Shown here: in pieces, positions 58,186-64,000 of the stretch
How positions within the stretch are numbered: position 1 is the first letter of the stretch
How the letters are laid out: each line of letters starts with the position of its first letter
Origin: Candidatus Halocynthiibacter alkanivorans
Lineage (GTDB): Bacteria > Pseudomonadota > Alphaproteobacteria > Rhodobacterales > Rhodobacteraceae
NCBI RefSeq assembly: GCF_003333265.1
Contig: NZ_QOLB01000029.1
Coordinates: 124,001 to 188,000 of the forward strand
Length of the DNA: 64,000 nucleotides
Direction of reading: 5' to 3'
Translations under genes and position numbers: made by a program
The notes under the pieces: model-generated
The model's database searches: none
Told to the model about the DNA's origin: nothing
The model's input: only the letters and a program-made list of their open reading frames with translations

Positions 58186-59979
58186 TTAGTTCCAACGCAG
58201 ATCAAACTGATAATACACCGATCCCGGCGGCGCCTGACCCGCACCGGACACCGGATAAACCTCGCGCGTCAGCACCAGCGGCCCCAGCCCCTGTGCCAGC
58301 GCATGTACGCTCTGCACCGTGCGCAGGTTGAACCCGGTGGCGCCCAATGCCAGCAACAACAGTGCCACCGCCGCCTGACTGCCATAGCTCCAGGGCCGCA
58401 GCCGCAGCGCGATGTGGTTTTCGCGCCGGTGCAGCGCCAGAATGGCAATGAACAACACGGTGTAGAAACACGCATTCACCAGCGCCAGCAGATAGAACCC
58501 CGCCGCTTCGCGCACATCATCGACAAACACCACCGGCAGCAGCGACACCGCGGACAGCACGCCATAGGGCATGAGCACCCGCCAGGGCAGGTGTGGCACC
58601 ATTGCGCCGCCTTTGGGAGTGATGCGGAACGCCACATAGCGCCCCGTCGCCCGGTCCCACAGCGCCACGGCACAGCCCCAGAGCACCCAGGGCCATTGCG
58701 CCAGCGTAAACAGGATGCGCTCCCAACTGATCACCCGCGCCCCCGCCGGGCGGAAAAATCCGTCCCGCCGCATCTGCGCCACGATCAAGAGCAGCACCAG
58801 AACCGGCGGCACCGCATGGGCCAGAAACTGCGGATAGGTGACGCCGACAAAGCGCATGTCAAACGACACCGCCGCCACCGGCAACACAAACATCATCGCC
58901 ATGAACAGGGCAAACAGCGGGTACCACAGCTGGCAAAAGACAAACTGAAACTTCAGACGCGCCGGCAGCGCCCCCAGATAGCGGGGCGTATAGCGCAGCA
59001 GCAGCGTCATCAGGCTGCGCGACCACTGGAACTCCTGGGTCACCATATCGGCGAATGTGGCCGGACCGGCGCCGATTGCGATGGCATCGCTGGCATGCAC
59101 GCCGCGCCAACCGCCGGCGTTCAGGATCATCGTGGTGGAATGGTCTTCGGCCAGTTCCGGCCCCAGCCCGCCCACAGCGCAGAGCGCGCGCGTGCGCACC
59201 GCGTAATGCGAGCCAATGCACATCGGTGCCCAGCCATTGCTGTACCCCGCCTGCAAGCCACCATGAAACAAGGCTTCGGCATAAAGCCGGGTGCGCGCAG
59301 CCCAGCTTTTATCTTCGTTCTGCGCGCAGATACTGGGGGCCGAGACATAACCAACCCCAGGGTCCGCAAATGGCGCCAGCATTGCGCGCAGATAACCTGG
59401 CTGCGGCACATGATCCGCATCCAGCTGGACCACCAGATCATAGTTTGCATAACCGTAGTGGTCGTAAAAATAACTCAGGTTCCCCTCTTTGCAGCACTTG
59501 CGGCGCGGCCAGCTCTGCCGGTGATATCCCTCCACATCTTTGCGGCAGGATATGCGCACCCCATGTGCCCGGCACCAGGAGATCACCTCCGGGTCCGGGT
59601 CTTCATCTGCAATCCAGGTGTCGTGGGTCATATCCTGCGCCAACATGGCTCTGAGCGTAACCTGTAAGAGCATAAATTGCTCTGAGGGGGTTTTGGTCAC
59701 GATCATTGCCACCCGATAGGGACCCACGACATTGGACCTGCTCCGCGGACGGCAGGCGCGCAGGAAAAAGTATAAAAACCAGGCTTGCAGGAAATACAGC
59801 CAAACAAGCCCTGAACTGACTAAAACAAACCGTCCGGTGCCAATATTATGCCCCGTTTGAAACCACCAGAATGCAAACCACAGAACCAGCGCTGCCCAGA
59901 GGGCAACGGCAGTACTATAGCCCCGCCATTGGGCCGGCGTGAACGCCGGTTCCAGGTATTCAGACGGCGACCGGGTCAT
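58186..59979 (-). CDS. cellulose-synthase-like GT2 glycosyltransferase
   Basis: A 597-residue processive-type GT2 enzyme. Two N-terminal helices lead into the catalytic domain with VQLDADHVPQPGYL (DxD), a LAEDHST acceptor-site motif and QEFQWSRS in place of the usual QxxRW. Six or so C-terminal helices follow. It would polymerise and export a glycan from a UDP-sugar. The ATG at 59979 lies inside the end of galE (20 bp overlap) with GGAG nine bases upstream. The product is unknown, but UDP-xylose, UDP-glucose or UDP-galactose are the donors made by its operon partners. Confidence 0.9.
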   Translation of the reverse strand: MTRSPSEYLEPAFTPAQWRGYSTAVALWAALVLWFAFWWFQTGHNIGTGRFVLVSSGLVWLYFLQAWFLYFFLRACRPRSRSNVVGPYRVAMIVTKTPSEQFMLLQVTLRAMLAQDMTHDTWIADEDPDPEVISWCRAHGVRISCRKDVEGYHRQSWPRRKCCKEGNLSYFYDHYGYANYDLVVQLDADHVPQPGYLRAMLAPFADPGVGYVSAPSICAQNEDKSWAARTRLYAEALFHGGLQAGYSNGWAPMCIGSHYAVRTRALCAVGGLGPELAEDHSTTMILNAGGWRGVHASDAIAIGAGPATFADMVTQEFQWSRSLMTLLLRYTPRYLGALPARLKFQFVFCQLWYPLFALFMAMMFVLPVAAVSFDMRFVGVTYPQFLAHAVPPVLVLLLIVAQMRRDGFFRPAGARVISWERILFTLAQWPWVLWGCAVALWDRATGRYVAFRITPKGGAMVPHLPWRVLMPYGVLSAVSLLPVVFVDDVREAAGFYLLALVNACFYTVLFIAILALHRRENHIALRLRPWSYGSQAAVALLLLALGATGFNLRTVQSVHALAQGLGPLVLTREVYPVSGAGQAPPGSVYYQFDLRWN

Positions 59980-60961
59980 ACCGTGGCGCTCCGAATGAGG
60001 GCGCCGCATCGGCAACGATCGTTGCCAGATCCGAACGCGTTGTCACAAAACCCAGCACGGATTGCGCAAGCGCCGGATCCGCGACCAGCAACGGCGGATC
60101 TCCCGGCCGCCGCCCGCTATATTGCACCGGCACCTGGCGGCCGGTCACCTCCCGGATCACTGCCAGCACGTCCAGTACCGAATGCCCCTGGCCGGATCCG
60201 AGATTCACCGCCTGGCTGCTGCCACCTGCCTCCAGATAGCGCAGCGCCATCACATGACCACGTGCCAGGTCCTCAACGTGAATATAATCGCGCACCGCAG
60301 TGCCGTCCGGCGTGTCATAATCGGTGCCGTAAATATCCAGATGCGAGCGCGCCCCCGCGGCGGCCAGCAAGGCGCGCGGCAGCAGATGGGTCTCCGGCCG
60401 GTGATCCTCAACCAGCGCCCCGTCATGGTCCGCGCCGCAGGCATTAAAATAGCGCAGGCTCACATGATGCAGACCATAGGCCGCCTGATAATCCTGCAGG
60501 ATCTGTTCGCAGACCAGCTTTGTGCGCCCGTAAGGGCTGATCGGTATCTGCGCACAGGATTCGCTGACCGGAAGTTGCAGCGGATTGCCGTAGGTGGCAC
60601 AGCTCGAAGAAAAAATCACCCGGTCGACTGAGGTGGCGCGGCAGGCTTTAAGCAGCGACAGCAGCCCGCCGACGTTGTTGCCATAGTATTTCTCCGGATC
60701 CCTGACCGATTCCCCGACATAGGCGCTGGCGGCAAAATGGATCACCGTGCTGATGTCCCAGGCCACGATCATATCGGTGAGAACGTCTGTCTGGCGCAGA
60801 TCACATTCAATCAGCGGCCCCCATTTCACCGCGCGGCGGTGCCCGGTACTCAGATTGTCCACCACCACCGGCTCATAGCCAGACTGAAACAGCAGCTTGC
60901 ACGTGTGTGAGCCGATGAAACCAGCCCCGCCGGTGACCAATATGCGCCGCGATGGTTTCAT
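59960..60961 (-). CDS. galE: UDP-glucose 4-epimerase (GalE)
   Basis: A 333-residue extended short-chain dehydrogenase. The NAD motif is TGGAGFIGSH, and SSSCATYGNP and the catalytic YGRTK (Tyr/Lys) follow, with VRDYIHVEDLA in the substrate domain. It interconverts UDP-glucose and UDP-galactose. It overlaps the preceding decarboxylase gene by four bases and the synthase by 20. Confidence 0.9.
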   Translation of the reverse strand: MKPSRRILVTGGAGFIGSHTCKLLFQSGYEPVVVDNLSTGHRRAVKWGPLIECDLRQTDVLTDMIVAWDISTVIHFAASAYVGESVRDPEKYYGNNVGGLLSLLKACRATSVDRVIFSSSCATYGNPLQLPVSESCAQIPISPYGRTKLVCEQILQDYQAAYGLHHVSLRYFNACGADHDGALVEDHRPETHLLPRALLAAAGARSHLDIYGTDYDTPDGTAVRDYIHVEDLARGHVMALRYLEAGGSSQAVNLGSGQGHSVLDVLAVIREVTGRQVPVQYSGRRPGDPPLLVADPALAQSVLGFVTTRSDLATIVADAAPSFGAPRYDPVAV

Positions 60962-61995
60962 GTTGTTTTCACCCTCACCCCAGCGCTTCCGCGTTCCAGT
61001 TCAGCGATAAAATATTCAATCGTATGCTGCAGCCCGTCGCGCAGCGCCACCTGCGGTGCCCAGCCAAGCGTGCGTTGCGCCAGGGTGATATCGGGCCGGC
61101 GGCGGCGCGGATCATCCTGCGGCAATGCTTTTTCGACCAGGCCAGACCCGGTCCCGGTCAGCTCCAGCACCAGCTGCGCCAGATCCCGCACCGAACACTC
61201 CGCCGGGTTGCCGATGTTCACCGGCCCCGGAAAGTCGTGCGGCAGCGCCATCAAGGCCTCCATCCCGTCCAGCAGATCATCCACATAACAAAAGGACCGG
61301 GTCTGCGAGCCGTCGCCATAGAGCGTCAGATCCTGCCCCCGTAACGCCTGGACAATGAAATTGGACACCACCCGGCCGTCCCCCGGATCCATATGCGGCC
61401 CGTAGGTGTTAAAGATGCGGATGATGCGGGTCTCCACCCCATAGAGGTGGTGATAGTCGTAAAACAGCGTTTCGGCGGCACGCTTGCTTTCGTCATAACA
61501 GGCGCGCGGTCCCACCGCATTCACCCGGCCACAGTATGTCTCGTCCTGCTGCTCGATCTCAGGGTCGCCATAGACCTCTGAAGTAGACGCCTGAAGAATA
61601 CGGGCGTCTTTTTCACGCGCCAGATCCAGCAGGTTCATCGCCCCCCAGATATTGGTGCGGAACGTATGCACCGGATCGATCTGATATTTTGGCGGCGACG
61701 CCGCGCAGGCCAGATTGAAAATTTCGTCCACAGCGCCTTCGATGCGCAGCGGCTCCGTCACATCATGTTTGAAAAAGGAAAATCCCTCGGTGCCGATCAT
61801 GCCGGCGATATTGGCCAGCCGCCCGGTCTGCAGATTATCCACGCAGATGACCCGGTGCCCCTGCGCCAGTTTGCGGGCACAGAGATGCGAGCCAAGGAAA
61901 CCGGCCCCTCCGGGTACAACGACAGTTTTTTGCTTAACCCAACCCCGGCGCCGCTTGCGTAACAAACGGTGCAGATCCGTTATCTGATAAACCAT
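60958..61995 (-). CDS. UDP-glucuronate decarboxylase (UXS type)
   Basis: A 345-residue SDR with the UXS pattern: GGAGFLGSH, IFNLACAASPPKYQ, TSEVYGDP and the catalytic YDESKR. It converts UDP-glucuronate to UDP-xylose. GGGGGA lies eight bases before the ATG at 61995. It is the first gene of the uxs-galE-GT2-GH26 operon, so the polymer or a decoration of it may contain xylose. No UDP-glucose dehydrogenase is in the window. Confidence 0.9.
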   Translation of the reverse strand: MVYQITDLHRLLRKRRRGWVKQKTVVVPGGAGFLGSHLCARKLAQGHRVICVDNLQTGRLANIAGMIGTEGFSFFKHDVTEPLRIEGAVDEIFNLACAASPPKYQIDPVHTFRTNIWGAMNLLDLAREKDARILQASTSEVYGDPEIEQQDETYCGRVNAVGPRACYDESKRAAETLFYDYHHLYGVETRIIRIFNTYGPHMDPGDGRVVSNFIVQALRGQDLTLYGDGSQTRSFCYVDDLLDGMEALMALPHDFPGPVNIGNPAECSVRDLAQLVLELTGTGSGLVEKALPQDDPRRRRPDITLAQRTLGWAPQVALRDGLQHTIEYFIAELERGSAGVRVKTT

Positions 61996-62977
61996 TCACT
62001 TCATCCCCCAAGGACGTGCACCGGTACTCTTGTCCATGTCCGCAGCTGATCTGTGACCAGGGAAGTTCCCCTCGCCGCACGCTGCGTCCTGAATGTTCAT
62101 TGGCCTTCAACGCATGACACGACACCCCGATGCCCTGCGTTATGGTGCATAAAAAGTAGCACTGCGCCCCGTTGCCAGGGTAACCAGCGCTGTATTTTTT
62201 GTCTATTAATCGCCGAACCTATATTCGATCTAGGCCAAAGGGTCTGGCAGCGCGGACCCCGTCAGGGCGGAGGCCGCAGCGCTTTCGGCCCCGCGCGGGC
62301 GGGTCTGCCGCTCCGGCAAGTGATTCTCTGTAGATCTGCCGCGCTCGCGCTGTGCGCGGGGGGGGGGAAACCATGTTCCCGCTGTGCGTGTAAACAACTG
62401 ACCGTCGGGGCCGGGGCAGGAAAAATTTTGCCTGCCCCCTGCGACCGCCCGCAGTTTCAGAGCAAAAAAGCAGATCGAAATGGTCACGACACACGCCTTG
62501 ATTGCAGGGCCGAAAAAAACTCTTTAGTTTTCAGCACCCCCAAGCTTCCCCAACGTCAACGTGAGCCCAATTTGCACAACACAATCATTAAATTGCAATT
62601 TGTTATTACTTCCCAAAATGCGAATTCCCGAACTTATCTGTGCGAAAACAAAGACCTGCCCCGCGCAGATTAAGACCGGGTCAAGATTTCATTCCTAATC
62701 ATCAGGCACCGGCACCGATTTGGCGGACCACATGGAAAATTGCAAAAGGGGCAACGCATGACGGAGACACCTACACCAGCCGCTGATCCTTGGCGCCGGC
62801 AGCACTTTCTGCCGCACCGCCGCCCGACCGGATTCGCCAGAACCTGAGCCAGGCTGTCACCCCCTGCCCGGATGCCGCAGTCGCAGACTACAGCGCAGAA
62901 CCGGGACCGCACCCGACAGACAGACACTTTTAGAGACCACGATCCGGGGAACGGCCCGGACAGCAAAGGCCAACACA
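61996..62977. other. long intergenic region
   Basis: A 982-bp gap without a supported gene. A run of ten G lies at 62358-62367. The stretch 62560-62650 is AT-rich and could hold the promoter of the chemoreceptor or of the polysaccharide operon, but nothing can be assigned. Confidence 0.4.
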
Positions 62978-64000
62978 ATGTCAGACCTAAACGCATCAAA
63001 AATATCAGTTACCAGGTCAATCTTGTTCAAAATCACCGCGATTTTCGGCGCGGTGACCACGCTGATTCTGGTGCCGCTCATCCTGTTTGAGTTTCAGACA
63101 GCCAAAACCACGGCTGAAAAAGTTCTGACCGACCGCGCCGCTGAAGTCACCTCTCTGGTCTCCCATGAAATCGCGACGCTGCTGCAGTTGCGCGACAAAG
63201 AAGCCATTACCGAAGAACTTGCCGAAGTGCGCGTTGAGTCCGGCGAAACACTGGTGACCGTCACCATCTTTGACCGCGCCGGCATTCTGCTCGCGGTGGA
63301 TGGCCCGCAAAGCAGCGCGTTGAACAACCTGGCGCAAAAAGCCATCAACACCGGTGAAATCACCATTTCCCCAGAAGGTTTGCTGGTTGTGGTTCCGGTC
63401 CGGGATATGGAAGACGGCCCGCTGAATGGCGTCATTGCCACCTCCTGGACCACCGCACCGCTGCGCGCATCTTTGCAGGAAACTGCGATGCATTCTTTCC
63501 TTATCGCGCTCCTGATGTTCACCCTCGGCACCATCCTGACCGTTTGGCTGGTGCGCCGGATGGTAACCCGGCCCCTGATCGGAGTCTCAAGTGCGATGCA
63601 GGATATTTCTGCTTCGGTCTTTGACACCAATGTACCCGCACTGGACCGCACGGACGAGGTCGGTGTGATCGCCAAAGCGCTGGACATGTTCCGCAAAGAC
63701 CTCGCCGACGGCGACCAGGCCCGGCGTGAAAGCGCCTTTAAAGGCGCCGCTTTCGAGGGCACCTCGGCCGCGATGATGATCGCCAATACCGATTTTGACA
63801 TCACCGATCTGAACCAGGCCACCACCGATCTGATGACTGAAAACCACGATAAAATGTCCAAACTTGTCTCCGGTTTCGATGTCGATAAACTGGTGGGGCG
63901 TTCTATCGATATTTTTCACCAGGACCCTGCACGCAACCGTCGCTTGCTTGAAAACACCGACAACCTGCCACACAGCGCTGAAATCCGCATTGAAAACAGC
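62978..64000 (+). CDS. methyl-accepting chemotaxis protein, N-terminal part
   Basis: 341 codons are open to the right edge. The ATG at 62978 has AAGG nine bases upstream. Helices at about residues 15-37 and 175-196 flank a periplasmic sensor; a HAMP domain follows (RRMVTRPLIGVSSAM). Then a PAS domain contains AMMIANTDFDITDLNQATTD and the FHQDPARNRRLLENTDNLPH stretch seen in PAS-containing alphaproteobacterial Mcp proteins. The signalling tip lies outside the window, so a different output domain is not excluded. The ligand is unknown. Confidence 0.82.
   Translation, partial: MSDLNASKISVTRSILFKITAIFGAVTTLILVPLILFEFQTAKTTAEKVLTDRAAEVTSLVSHEIATLLQLRDKEAITEELAEVRVESGETLVTVTIFDRAGILLAVDGPQSSALNNLAQKAINTGEITISPEGLLVVVPVRDMEDGPLNGVIATSWTTAPLRASLQETAMHSFLIALLMFTLGTILTVWLVRRMVTRPLIGVSSAMQDISASVFDTNVPALDRTDEVGVIAKALDMFRKDLADGDQARRESAFKGAAFEGTSAAMMIANTDFDITDLNQATTDLMTENHDKMSKLVSGFDVDKLVGRSIDIFHQDPARNRRLLENTDNLPHSAEIRIENS

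Noticed and set aside
62358-62367. Run of ten G as a phase-variable tract
   Set aside because: No supported gene contains or directly follows it, so no phase-variable product can be proposed.

Overview
This 64 kb window is GC-rich, densely coded chromosome-like (or megaplasmid-like) DNA. It most resembles the Roseobacter group of the Rhodobacterales (Alphaproteobacteria). The basis is family content: a DmdA/GcvT-like protein, TRAP transporters, heterotetrameric sarcosine oxidase, a TmpA/TmpB pair, GlxA-type regulators and a PAS-containing chemoreceptor. No rRNA, tRNA, IS element, phage gene or CRISPR array was seen, so the taxonomic call is an inference.

Layout. (1) 1-5950: the start of a GcvT/DmdA-like gene, a divergent LysR regulator, a complete TRAP transporter (DctP, DctQ, DctM) with a GlcG-like protein, and a convergent cupin. 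(2) 6146-25500: a copper/periplasmic-stress island. It holds copA-cueR, copZ, dsbA, two cytochromes c, a broken multicopper oxidase, two L,D-transpeptidases, a DUF2933-like membrane protein, a small lipoprotein, an ScsB/DsbD-type reductase, a ccmF-ccmG-ccmH-ccmI set, a two-component system with a Met-rich sensor, a SHOCT protein and a Met-rich EF-hand protein. (3) 25713-26753: a YeiH-family membrane protein. (4) 27284-37398: a quaternary-amine block with a LysR regulator, tmpA-tmpB (trimethylaminoethylphosphonate to glycine betaine), a GbdR/GlxA-like regulator, soxBDAG and an alkaline-phosphatase-superfamily hydrolase. (5) 37626-45434: modABC, a stand-alone TrpB-like enzyme, a kinase-LytM-aminotransferase fusion and a GNAT acetyltransferase. 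(6) 45872-51248: a peptide ABC transporter. (7) 51970-56310: ugpBAEC behind a PHO box. (8) 56610-61995: a small secreted protein and a polysaccharide operon (UDP-glucuronate decarboxylase, UDP-glucose epimerase, GT2 synthase, GH26-like protein). (9) 62978-64000: the start of a chemoreceptor.

The most interesting part is the copper island. MerR/CueR-style promoters (TTGACC -35, interrupted dyad, about 19 bp to the -10) stand in front of copA-cueR and copZ. Similar ones stand in front of an L,D-transpeptidase-cytochrome c unit, a DUF2933-lipoprotein(-scsB) unit and, unexpectedly, the ccmF-G-H-I-ldt operon. Cytochrome c assembly, L,D-transpeptidases and periplasmic thiols are all known copper targets. 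The locus therefore reads as a copper-induced replacement set for vulnerable periplasmic machines, not just an efflux system.

The second theme is a phosphonate/betaine route: tmpAB would release glycine betaine and phosphate, and soxBDAG would process the sarcosine formed from betaine further down. Three transporter operons carry a GC hairpin directly after the binding-protein gene, which probably sets the ratio of binding protein to permease.
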